Of a stretch of 64,000 nt of DNA, positions 22,301-29,504 are shown piece after piece (position 1 is the first letter of the stretch; every line of letters starts with the position of its first letter). A program made the position numbers and the translations under genes. The stretch comes from Sphingosinithalassobacter tenebrarum (GTDB lineage: Bacteria > Pseudomonadota > Alphaproteobacteria > Sphingomonadales > Sphingomonadaceae): contig NZ_CP049109.1 in the NCBI RefSeq assembly GCF_011057975.1, positions 1,767,001 to 1,831,000 on the forward strand, read 5' to 3'. Under the pieces are notes generated by a model. That model saw nothing but the letters and a program-made list of their open reading frames with translations, was not told where the DNA came from and did not search any database.

Positions 22301-22584
22301 ATCATGCCGTCATCCTCGGCATTGGTATAGACATGCTCGACGCCGTCGACCGAGCGGACGATCGTTTCGAGGGGCTTGCCGACCAGCTCGACGGCGTCGG
22401 CGGCCGAAAGTCCCGGCGCGCCGACGCGGATATCGACCATCGGCACGCTGATCTGCGGCTCTTCCTCGCGCGGGATCGTCATCGTCGCCATCAGCCCGAG
22501 GACGATCGCGGCGAGCAGAAACAAAGGCGTCAGCGGCGACTGGATCGTCGCGCGCGTCAGCGACCCGGAAAGCCCCAGACTCAT
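19354..22584 (-). CDS. RND efflux permease linked to the sulfide locus
   Basis: A 1076-aa resistance-nodulation-division permease with the usual twelve-helix layout and two large periplasmic loops. Proton-relay aspartates are in TM4 (IGILVDDAIVMIENIAR). Its sequence diverges from the AcrB-type pump at 29.5 kb (for example PREEEPQIS in the first porter loop), so it belongs to a different subfamily. It overlaps the adaptor gene by 4 bp and precedes the SqrR-type repressor by 10 bases. Substrate is unknown; the context suggests a sulfur species, conjugate or toxic by-product. Confidence 0.9.
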   Translation of the reverse strand: MSLGLSGSLTRATIQSPLTPLFLLAAIVLGLMATMTIPREEEPQISVPMVDIRVGAPGLSAADAVELVGKPLETIVRSVDGVEHVYTNAEDDGMMVTARFLVGSDQDDAATRIHEKLRANWDRIPVGIPEPMVTVRGINDVPIVVLTLTPDSDQVARWTPASLREIAERLRTEVAKVDDVGLTFITGGAQEQIRVAPDPAKLALHNVPLGALAEAVGQANRAFPAGMAREDGKAVTVTAGRTLTNADEIGMLTVSSANGAPVYVRDVATVTQQASQDQNIVSRWSREDGGDWHQAPAVSIAIAKRAGANAVTVAHNVLHRVETLKGELIPAGLNVSVSRDYGETANEKANELLFHLGLATVSIVLLIGFAIGWREAGVTAIVIPTTILLTLFASNMMGYTINRVSLFALIFSIGILVDDAIVMIENIARHWAMPDDRSRIDAAVDAVAEVGNPTVIATLTVVAALLPMLFVSGLMGPYMAPIPVNASAAMIFSFFVAVVIAPWLMIRFARKTLSPGHGHAEDGGGKLGTLYARIARPIIATKRRAWFFLGGVGVATLLACSMFYFEAVTVKLLPFDNKSEVQVVIDMPEGTALETTGGVAEQVADVVRSFPEAEAMELYTGTSAPFNFNGLVRHYFLRDRPEQGDVMVRLAPKEDRSRSSHAIALELRDRLKAIPLPDGGSLKVVETPPGPPVLATLLAEIYGPDAQTRRATAREIERLFRTVPYIVDVDNSFGQPRPRLRLIPDRERLDYYGLSERDMYDSIGMLMGSRTVGYAPRGNGRTPLPITIELPQSQRRWDASLAATPVAVSHGAGAGRLVELGEVVDAERQAGSPTIFRRNGRPADMVTAELAGDYEAPIYGMLAVQEAIDNNDWAAKGLEKPEISLHGQPEDESHTTLLWDGEWEITWVTFRDMGAAFGAALLGIYFLVVGQFRSFRLPLVILTPIPLTLVGIVIGHMIFGAPFTATSMIGFIALAGIIVRNSILLVDFIRHAQGDGKPLRDVLIEAGSIRFKPILLTALAAMIGAAVILTDPIFQGLAISLLFGLASSTLLTVLVIPAIYVVLRGEGELATEETAA

Positions 22585-23600
22585 CGGCCGGCGCTTTCGG
22601 CGACGATCACGTCACCCGCGGACACGCCCGACAGGATTTCCACCGTTGCCGATCCTGCGACCGGGGCGGTCTGCACCGGCACGCTGGTCGCCTTGCCGTC
22701 CTTGTCGATGACCGTGACATAATCGGTGCCGAAGCGCGTCGACACGAATTTGCGCGGCACGACGATGCCGTCGCGCGTCCCGACATCGAGCGTCACGCTC
22801 ACCCGGCGGCCGACCAGATCGGCGTTGAGGCCCGGCACTTCGGCGTCGGCGCGCACGCGCCCGCCCTGAACGGCGGGATAGAGCTGGACGATCGTGCCCT
22901 GCCGCCCGTCGAGTTCGGAGGCGTCATGGATCGTCACCCGTGCGCCGGGCTTCACCTGATCGGCCAGCGCCTGCGGCACATCGAGCCGGAGCAGCGGCGG
23001 CCCGGCGGTTACGGTCGCGACAGACATGCCGGGCGAGACGACCGAGCCCTGCGGCACATCGGCGCGCAGCACGCGGCCGGTGGCGGGGGCGAGGATCACG
23101 CCTTGCCCGGCGACCGAAGCGCTGGCGGACTGCTGCTGTTGCGCGGCGCGTACCTGCGCGGCGGCGGCACGGGCGGCGGCCTGCGCCTGATCCAGCCGCG
23201 CCTTGGCATAGACGCCGCGGTCGTAAAGATACTGGATGCGTTCGAGCTCCGCCCGCGCAGCCTCGGCCTGCGCGGTGGCGGCGGCGACCTGCGCGGCGAG
23301 CGCGCCGGTTTCATGGCCGATGCGATTGTCGACGACGCGCCCGATCCGTTCACCGCGCTTCACCCAGTCGCCTTCATTGACGCGCAGATCGACCAAAGTG
23401 CCCGGGATGCGCACCATCGCCTCGGCCTGATCGCGAGTCGCGATCTCGGCGGCGAGCGGCTTGCTCTGGGGAACCGTCGTGCGCGCGACGGTCAGCTTTT
23501 CGCCCTGTATGGGCTTCGCCGCAGGGGCTTGCGCTTCCTCGCTCGAACCGCAGCCGACGAGGGCAAGCGCGCCCGCCAACACTGTCGCCGTCCGCATCAT
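22581..23600 (-). CDS. RND periplasmic adaptor (lipoprotein)
   Basis: A 339-aa membrane fusion protein with a lipoprotein signal (LAGALALVGC, Cys about residue 17). A lipoyl half (GTLVDLRVNEGDWVKRG) is followed by a Gln/Ala-rich coiled-coil hairpin (about 100-165), the second lipoyl half (ILAPATGRVLRADVPQG) and a beta-barrel. The start ATG at 23600 follows GGGGAG; an upstream in-frame ATG at 23624 is possible. It is the first gene of the leftward operon and faces the SQR gene across the shared control region. No outer membrane factor is in this operon; the TolC-like gene lies in the divergent one. Confidence 0.9.
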   Translation of the reverse strand: MMRTATVLAGALALVGCGSSEEAQAPAAKPIQGEKLTVARTTVPQSKPLAAEIATRDQAEAMVRIPGTLVDLRVNEGDWVKRGERIGRVVDNRIGHETGALAAQVAAATAQAEAARAELERIQYLYDRGVYAKARLDQAQAAARAAAAQVRAAQQQQSASASVAGQGVILAPATGRVLRADVPQGSVVSPGMSVATVTAGPPLLRLDVPQALADQVKPGARVTIHDASELDGRQGTIVQLYPAVQGGRVRADAEVPGLNADLVGRRVSVTLDVGTRDGIVVPRKFVSTRFGTDYVTVIDKDGKATSVPVQTAPVAGSATVEILSGVSAGDVIVAESAGR

Positions 23601-23754
23601 TGGGTGATTCTCCCCTGTCTTCATTCGTTTAGGCCCGTCGAGCATTCGAGTGCCGTCCCGAAATCTAGCAACGCCCGGAAACCCGCCGAATTGGGAGCTT
23701 TCCGTATGGGCAGAGAGGTGCGGTTTCGGGATCATCTCATGCATCCGGTGCAAC

Positions 23755-23803
23755 TTACTTCTTGCGTAATTATTATAGTTGCGCATATAACGCAAGTATG
23801 TAA
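23755..23803. promoter_or_regulatory. Divergent promoter with TTGCG/CGCAA inverted repeats (candidate SqrR/BigR-type operator)
   Basis: An AT-rich island in GC-rich DNA lies between the leftward RND operon and the rightward SQR operon. CTTGCGT (23761-23767) and ACGCAAG (23790-23796) form a perfect inverted repeat that continues outward imperfectly (TTACTT and ATGTAA). A nested repeat TTGCG (23779-23783)/CGCAA (23791-23795) lies inside. A leftward -10-like TATAAT (23777-23772) and a rightward TATAAC (23786-23791, 18 bases after TTGCGT) overlap the repeats. The arrangement suits one repressor controlling both operons. Promoter and operator roles are inferred. Confidence 0.55.
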
Positions 23804-23834
23804 ATGGACTTTCGAGCCGATGCAGGAGAGTGTG

Positions 23835-25136
23835 ATGGCCAAGCCGAAAATCGTGGTGCTGGGCGCGGGTCTGGGAGGAACGATCACTGCGTTCGCCCTG
23901 CGCGAGAAATTCGGCAGGAAGGCCGAGATCATCGCGCTGTCCGACACCGACACCTATACCTTCGTTCCCTCCAATCCCTGGGTCGCGGTCCGCTGGCGCG
24001 AGATGGAGGAAGTGCAGGTTGATCTGCCGCCCGTGTTCAAAAAGCGCGGCATAGAATTCTCCTCGGCGGGCGCGAAAAAGGTCGTTCCGACCGAAAACCG
24101 AGTCGAGCTCAATGACGGGACGAGCATCGCTTACGACTATCTCGTCATCGCCACCGGCCCCGAACTGGCGTTCGACGAAATCGCCGGGCTCGGACCCGAG
24201 GGCGGCTTTACGCAATCGGTGTGCACCGGCCCGCATGCCAAGGTGGCGGCCGATGCCTTCGACCGGCTGGTCGAAAATCCCGGCCCGGTGATCATCGGCG
24301 CGGTGCAGGGTGCCTCGTGCTTCGGCCCGGCCTATGAATTCGCGATGATCGTCGACACCGAGCTGCGTCGCCGCCGCATCCGCGATCAGGTGCCGATGAC
24401 CTTCGTCAGTTCCGAACCCTATATCGGCCATATGGGCCTTGACGGGGTGGGGGACACCAAGGGTCTGCTCGAAAGCCGGATGCGCGATCGCGACATCAAA
24501 TGGGTCACCAACGCGCGTATCGCGAGCGTCGAGGACGGCATGATGCATGTCGAGCATGTCGCCGAGGATGGCAGCGTCGCGAAGACACAGGACATGCCGT
24601 TCGCCTTCTCGATGATGCTGCCGGCGTTCCGTGGCGTGAGTGCGGTTCGGGGCGTCGAAGGGCTGGTCAATCCGCGCGGCTTCATCCTTGCCGACAAGCA
24701 TCAGCGCAATCCGACCTTCCCCAACGTCTATTCGCTCGGCGTCTGCGTCGCGATCCCACCGACGGGGCCGACGCCGGTGCCGGTGGGCGTGCCCAAGACC
24801 GGTTTCATGATCGAAAGCATGATGACTGCGATCGTCGAGAATATCGCCGAGGAACTGGCGGGCAGCGAGCCCAGCCACGAAGCGAGCTGGAACGCCATCT
24901 GCCTCGCCGATTTCGGCGACGGCGGCGTCGCTTTCGTCGCGCAGCCGCAAATCCCGCCGCGCAACGTCAACTGGGCGGGGCAGGGCAAATGGGTCCACCG
25001 CGCCAAGGTGATGTTCGAACGCTATTTTCTCTACAAGGTGCGCACCGGCCAGTCGGAGCCCTTTTACGAGCGGCTCGGCCTCAAGCTGCTCGGCATCGGC
25101 AAGCTCAAGATCCGTCCCCAGCGCACCAGCAAGTGA
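23835..25136 (+). CDS. sqr: Sulfide:quinone oxidoreductase
   Basis: A 433-aa FAD flavoprotein of the membrane face that oxidises sulfide to sulfane sulfur and passes electrons to quinone. The FAD loop is VVLGAGLGG at the N-terminus. The three catalytic cysteines of Acidithiobacillus ferrooxidans-type SQR are all present: C130 (TQSVCTG), C162 (GASCFGPAYE) and C356 (NAICLADFGD). Further matches include FVPSNPWV and KTGFMIESM. The ATG at 23835 follows AGGAG. It heads the rightward operon with DUF2892, TolC, PDO and DUF442 genes. An AT-rich promoter lies upstream. Confidence 0.93.
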   Translation: MAKPKIVVLGAGLGGTITAFALREKFGRKAEIIALSDTDTYTFVPSNPWVAVRWREMEEVQVDLPPVFKKRGIEFSSAGAKKVVPTENRVELNDGTSIAYDYLVIATGPELAFDEIAGLGPEGGFTQSVCTGPHAKVAADAFDRLVENPGPVIIGAVQGASCFGPAYEFAMIVDTELRRRRIRDQVPMTFVSSEPYIGHMGLDGVGDTKGLLESRMRDRDIKWVTNARIASVEDGMMHVEHVAEDGSVAKTQDMPFAFSMMLPAFRGVSAVRGVEGLVNPRGFILADKHQRNPTFPNVYSLGVCVAIPPTGPTPVPVGVPKTGFMIESMMTAIVENIAEELAGSEPSHEASWNAICLADFGDGGVAFVAQPQIPPRNVNWAGQGKWVHRAKVMFERYFLYKVRTGQSEPFYERLGLKLLGIGKLKIRPQRTSK

Positions 25137-25154
25137 CCTGAAGGAGCAACCGTC

Positions 25155-25358
25155 ATGAACGTCGATCGTGCCGTTTTCGTCTTTGCCGGCTTCGTCGTGC
25201 TGCTCGGCATCGTCCTGTCGCTCACCGTCCATCCCTGGTGGCTGGCGCTGACGGCCTTTGCCGGGCTCAACATGATGCAGGCCGCGTTCACCGGCTTCTG
25301 CCCGGCGGCGATGCTCTTCAAGGCGCTCGGCCTGCGTCCGGGCAACGCTTTTCGGTGA
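25155..25358 (+). CDS. DUF2892 (YgaP transmembrane domain-like) membrane protein
   Basis: A 67-aa protein with two transmembrane segments (about 7-26 and 28-46) and the family signature GLNMMQAAFTGFCPAAMLFKALG. This domain is the membrane tail of the rhodanese YgaP and occurs as a separate small protein in many sulfide-detoxification operons. It starts 18 bp after sqr. The conserved Cys in GFCPA may handle sulfane sulfur, but this has not been shown. Confidence 0.88.
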   Translation: MNVDRAVFVFAGFVVLLGIVLSLTVHPWWLALTAFAGLNMMQAAFTGFCPAAMLFKALGLRPGNAFR

Positions 25359-25360
25359 GC

Positions 25361-26617
25361 ATGATGCTGCCCCTGCTGACCCTTACGCTGATCGCGGCCG
25401 CGCAGGATCCGACCGCGGCGACCCTGACGCTGGAACAGGCGATTGCCGAGGCCCAGGCCAATGCGCCGGTCGCGGCGCGCGCCGATGCGCGGTTCGAAGC
25501 CGCGCAGGCGCGGTCGGCGCAGGCCCGTGCACAGAACCGGCCCACCGTCACGGCCACCGGCACGATCGGCTATGGCCGGCTCGATCCGGGCGGATTTTTC
25601 GGGCTGATGGCCGATGATGTCACGCCGCGCGCCGCGCAAGTCACCATCGAACAGCCGCTCTTCACCAGCGGTCGCGTGGGCGCCGGGATCGAACAGGCGC
25701 GGGCGGGGGAGGCCGCTGCGCAATCGGCGCGCGAGCAGACGCGCGCGATGCTCGCCGCCGATGTCGCCGAAGCCTATGGCGCGGTGCTGATCGCGCAGGA
25801 GCGTAAACGGCTGTACGAACAACTCGTCGCCGTGACCGAGCGGATCGCACGCAATGCGCTGGACCGCTACGAGGTCGGCGACGCGCCGCGCACCGATGTC
25901 TCGCAGGCAAATGCCCGGCTCGCCGAAGCGCGGGCGGGGCTGGCCGGCGCCGAAGGCCAGATCCGGGTCACGCGTGCGCGGCTTGCCAGCCTGATCGGGC
26001 GGGACCCGGGAAGGCTGGCGTCGCTGCCGCCACCGCCGCAAACGCCTGCGACGCTGGAAGATGCGATCACGATCGCGCGCGAAAACAGCCCGATGATCGC
26101 GCAGGCGGAAGCGGGCGTCGACGCGGCGCGGGCCGCCGAGCGCGGCGCGAAGGCCGAACGCGGTCCGACGATCGGCGCCTATGCCGAAGCATCGACCACG
26201 CGCGACCAGTTCTTCCCCGGCTATCGCGGCGATCAGGCGACGGTAGGCGTGCGCGCCCGCTGGACGCTGTTCGACAGCGGTCGCACCGGCGGCGCGATTG
26301 CCGAGGCAAGCGCTGAAGTACGCGCTGCCGAAGCGCAGCTCGCACAGGCGCGGGCGCAGGTCGACGAAGCGGTTACGGCCGGTTTCAGCGCGGTGCGCAC
26401 GGCCGCTCTGGTCGAAACCGCGCGGCGCGATCAGGCCGCCGCCGCCACCGAAGCCGCCGGCAATATGCGCGATGAAGTGCTGGTCGGCCAGAAACCCCAG
26501 CTCGATCTGCTCAACGCCGAGCGCGAGGCGATCGCCGCGCGGCTTTCGGTGCTGGAGGCACAGTCGAACCGCGTCGTCGCGGGCTATCGGCTGCTCGCGC
26601 TGATCGGGCGCGAATAG
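25361..26617 (+). CDS. TolC family outer membrane protein
   Basis: A 418-aa outer membrane factor with a short signal peptide (MMLPLLTLTLIAAA) and two OEP repeats of long helices (ANAPVAARADARFEAAQARS; ENSPMIAQAEAGVDAARAAE). It lacks a lipobox, unlike the other two outer membrane factors in the window. The gene sits inside the SQR operon, 2 bases after the DUF2892 stop; a GTG at 25355 overlapping that stop is an alternative start. It most likely completes the RND adaptor/permease pair encoded divergently. Confidence 0.9.
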   Translation: MMLPLLTLTLIAAAQDPTAATLTLEQAIAEAQANAPVAARADARFEAAQARSAQARAQNRPTVTATGTIGYGRLDPGGFFGLMADDVTPRAAQVTIEQPLFTSGRVGAGIEQARAGEAAAQSAREQTRAMLAADVAEAYGAVLIAQERKRLYEQLVAVTERIARNALDRYEVGDAPRTDVSQANARLAEARAGLAGAEGQIRVTRARLASLIGRDPGRLASLPPPPQTPATLEDAITIARENSPMIAQAEAGVDAARAAERGAKAERGPTIGAYAEASTTRDQFFPGYRGDQATVGVRARWTLFDSGRTGGAIAEASAEVRAAEAQLAQARAQVDEAVTAGFSAVRTAALVETARRDQAAAATEAAGNMRDEVLVGQKPQLDLLNAEREAIAARLSVLEAQSNRVVAGYRLLALIGRE

Positions 26618-26628
26618 GAAGGAGAGAA

Positions 26629-27573
26629 ATGATGACCACCGCTATTGCTCAGGACAAGGCGCTGATCGCGGCCGAGGACATCGTCCGCGCGGCGCGCAAG
26701 ACGCCGGCCCGGCAGCCGGTGGTGACAAGCTTTTTCGACGAAGCCACGTTCACCGCGAGCCATGTCGTGCACGATCCCGAAACCGGGCGTGCCGCGATCA
26801 TCGATTCGGTACTCGATTATGATCCGGCATCCGGGCGCACGGCGCATGATTCGGCGCAGGCCATCGTCGATTTTGTCCGCGAAGCCGGACTGACCGTCGA
26901 TTGGCTGCTGGAAACCCATGCGCATGCCGATCATCTGACGGCGGCGCCCTGGCTTCAGGAACAGCTGGGCGGCAGCATTGCGATCGGCGGCGCGATCACC
27001 ACGGTGCAGGACACGTTCGGCAAGCTGTTCAACGCGGGCGAGGATTTCGCGCGCGACGGGACCCAGTTCGACCATCTCTTCACCGATGGCGAGCGGTTTT
27101 CGATCGGCAACATCGATGCGGTCGTGCTGCATGTGCCGGGCCATACTCCCGCCGACCTTGCTTATGTGATCGGCGACGCGGCCTTTGCCGGAGACACGAT
27201 CTTCATGCCCGATTACGGCACCGCGCGCGCCGATTTCCCCGGCGGCGACGCGGGCCAGCTCTATCGCTCGATCCGTCGCCTGCTGTCGCTGCCGCGCGAT
27301 ACCCGGCTGTTCCTGTGCCATGACTACAAGGCACCGGGCCGCGACAACTATGTCTGGGAAACCACCATCGGCGCCGAGCGGGACGACAATATCCATGTCC
27401 ATGACGGCGTTAGCGAAAGCGAATTCGTCGCGATGCGCACCGCGCGCGACAGGACGCTCGGCATGCCGCGCCTCATCCTGCCTTCGGTGCAGGTCAACAT
27501 GCGCGGCGGGCACATGCCCGAACCCGAATCCAACGGCATTCGTTATCTGAAAATGCCGGTCGACGCAGTCTGA
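26629..27573 (+). CDS. Persulfide dioxygenase-like metallo-beta-lactamase fold hydrolase (Blh/ETHE1-type)
   Basis: A 314-aa metallo-beta-lactamase-fold protein with the metal motif THAHADH (H97, H99, D101, H102) and the downstream VPGHTPADL and FLCHDY histidines. The single-iron persulfide dioxygenase group and the Blh protein of BigR operons share this layout, including FAGDTIFMPDYGTARADFPGG. The likely reaction is oxidation of glutathione persulfide to sulfite, removing the sulfane sulfur made by SQR. It follows an AAGGAGAG ribosome binding site 11 bp after the TolC gene. Confidence 0.88.
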   Translation: MMTTAIAQDKALIAAEDIVRAARKTPARQPVVTSFFDEATFTASHVVHDPETGRAAIIDSVLDYDPASGRTAHDSAQAIVDFVREAGLTVDWLLETHAHADHLTAAPWLQEQLGGSIAIGGAITTVQDTFGKLFNAGEDFARDGTQFDHLFTDGERFSIGNIDAVVLHVPGHTPADLAYVIGDAAFAGDTIFMPDYGTARADFPGGDAGQLYRSIRRLLSLPRDTRLFLCHDYKAPGRDNYVWETTIGAERDDNIHVHDGVSESEFVAMRTARDRTLGMPRLILPSVQVNMRGGHMPEPESNGIRYLKMPVDAV

Positions 27574-27593
27574 TCCTTCGAGAGGTATATATC

Positions 27594-28028
27594 ATGTCCC
27601 ACAAGACTCTGGCGCCGGGGGTCGGCGTCTGCGGCCAGGTGTCGCCGCAGGGTGTCGCGGAAGCCAAGGCCGCCGGTTTCCGCGCGATCATCAACAACCG
27701 GCCCGACGGCGAGGAACCGGGCCAGCCGACCAGCGCCGAGCTGGAGGCGCAGGCGCGCGCCGCCGGGATGGACTATCACTATATTCCGGTGACTCCCGGT
27801 CGCTACACCGATGCCGACGTCGCCAAATTCTGCGCGGCGATGGACGACTGCAACGGAACCGCGCTTGCTTTCTGCAAGTCGGGGATGCGCGCCACCTCGC
27901 TCTGGGCGCTGGCCCAGGCGGGGAAGCTTTCGACGCAGGAGATTCTGAGCCAGGCGGCCGAATGCGGCTATGACCTGTCGCCGCTCGTGCCCCAGATCGA
28001 GGCACGCGCGGCGAAGGTTCAGGGCTGA
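27594..28028 (+). CDS. DUF442/TIGR01244 phosphatase-rhodanese-like protein
   Basis: A 144-aa protein equivalent to the N-terminal half of Blh, related to dual-specificity phosphatases and rhodaneses. The active-site loop reads CKSGMR (C94, R99), a C-x4-R pattern as in Blh. In the Xylella/Agrobacterium Blh this domain is fused to the persulfide dioxygenase; here the two are separate adjacent genes 20 bp apart. A sulfurtransferase or persulfide-carrier role is likely. The 3-prime end overlaps the convergent outer membrane factor gene by 10 bp. Confidence 0.85.
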   Translation: MSHKTLAPGVGVCGQVSPQGVAEAKAAGFRAIINNRPDGEEPGQPTSAELEAQARAAGMDYHYIPVTPGRYTDADVAKFCAAMDDCNGTALAFCKSGMRATSLWALAQAGKLSTQEILSQAAECGYDLSPLVPQIEARAAKVQG

Positions 28029-29503
28029 GGCGCTTCTTCCGCCGGCCGGGTCTCGCCGGTCGGCGGCGTCACATCCGCCAGACCGCCGCCCAGCGCGCGG
28101 TAGAGTTCGACCAGATTGGTCGCGCGCAACAGGCGCGTCGATATCAGCTGCTGCCGCGCGGCATAGGTGGCTCGCTGCGAATCGAGCGAAGCGAGGAACG
28201 AAGCGACTCCGGCGCGGTACCGCGCGTCTGAAAGCCGGGCTGCCGTCTGCGCCGCATCGACCCGGGCGGCCTGCGCCGACACCTGTTCGTCGATCCGGCC
28301 GCGCTGCGCCAGCGCGTCGGCGACTTCGCGGAACGCGGTCTGGATGGTCTTTTCATAGGTCGCGACGGCAGCCTGCTGCGAGGCTTCGGCATAGGCGACA
28401 TTGCCGCCGCGGCGCCCGCCGTCGAAGATCGGCAGCGCCACTCCGGGCGCCACCGAATAGGTGAAGCTGTCGTCACCGAACAGGCCGGACAGCGCGGTAC
28501 TGACCGTTCCCAGTGTCGCAGTGAGCGAAATGGTGGGGAAGAAGGCCGCGCGCGCCGCACCGATATTGGCGTTTTCGGCGATCAGCAGATGTTCGGCCTG
28601 CAGCACGTCGGGGCGGCGCAACAGCACGTCCGAAGACAGGCTGGCGGGCAGGGCGTCGCGCGTGAACGGGCCCTGGTCGAGCCCTTCGGGAAGCAGCGCG
28701 TCGGGCACGGTCGTCCCGGCGAGCAGATTGAGCGCGTTGCGGTCCTGCGCGATCGTGGTTTCGAGCCTTGCGATATCGCTCAGCGCCGCCTGATAGCTCG
28801 CTTCGACCTGCTTGGCCTCGAGTTCCGAAGCGACTCCGATGCGGAACTGTTCGCGCGTCAGATGCAGCGAGTCGGCATAGGTCTGCAGCGTTGCGCGGGC
28901 GATTTCGAGCTGTTCGCGATCGGCGGCCAGCACCAGCCAGGCCTCGGCGATCTGCGCGATCAGGCTGATACGCGTCGAACGTTGCGCCCATTCGGCGGCG
29001 AGCAGCTGTTCCTGCGCGGCGCGAGACTGATTGGCGAGCCGCCCGAACAGGTCGATCTCGAACGCGCTGAAGCCCGCGCCGACATTGTAGATTTCGAGAT
29101 CCTGCGAGCCGCCGGACACTGCACCCGGCGCCGCCGCGCCGCCGCCCAGACCGGCGCTGTTGGTGAAAGTGGCGCTGCCATCGGCGCTGATCGTCGGAAG
29201 CTGATCGGCGCGACGCACGCGAAGCTGCGCGCGCGCCTGCAGCACATTGGCCGCCGCGACGCGCAGGTCGCGATTATTGTCCAGCCCGAGCTGGATCACG
29301 TCGCGCAGGCGCGGGTCGACGAAGAATTCGCGCCACCCGATCCGGGTGATGTCCGGCGCGTCAGTGTCGGCGGCCGGGTAGATGCCGCCCTGCGGCAGCT
29401 CTGCCGGGACAGCGCCCTGCGGCCGCGCATAGTCGGGAGCAAGGTTGCAGCCGGCGAGCATGGTCGTGGCGGCAAGGGTAACAAGCGAAAGTCGTTTCAT
29501 CAC
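28019..29503 (-). CDS. NodT/OprM-family outer membrane efflux lipoprotein
   Basis: A 494-aa TolC-superfamily lipoprotein with signal and lipobox TMLAGC. Characteristic segments include WREFFVDPRLRDVI, EIDLFGRLANQS and LPIFDGGRRGGN. It begins one base after the stop of the AcrB-type permease gene, so it is the third gene of the operon adaptor-permease-OMF. It should form the outer membrane channel for that pump. Confidence 0.93.
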   Translation of the reverse strand: MMKRLSLVTLAATTMLAGCNLAPDYARPQGAVPAELPQGGIYPAADTDAPDITRIGWREFFVDPRLRDVIQLGLDNNRDLRVAAANVLQARAQLRVRRADQLPTISADGSATFTNSAGLGGGAAAPGAVSGGSQDLEIYNVGAGFSAFEIDLFGRLANQSRAAQEQLLAAEWAQRSTRISLIAQIAEAWLVLAADREQLEIARATLQTYADSLHLTREQFRIGVASELEAKQVEASYQAALSDIARLETTIAQDRNALNLLAGTTVPDALLPEGLDQGPFTRDALPASLSSDVLLRRPDVLQAEHLLIAENANIGAARAAFFPTISLTATLGTVSTALSGLFGDDSFTYSVAPGVALPIFDGGRRGGNVAYAEASQQAAVATYEKTIQTAFREVADALAQRGRIDEQVSAQAARVDAAQTAARLSDARYRAGVASFLASLDSQRATYAARQQLISTRLLRATNLVELYRALGGGLADVTPPTGETRPAEEAPQP

Positions 29504-29504
29504 A

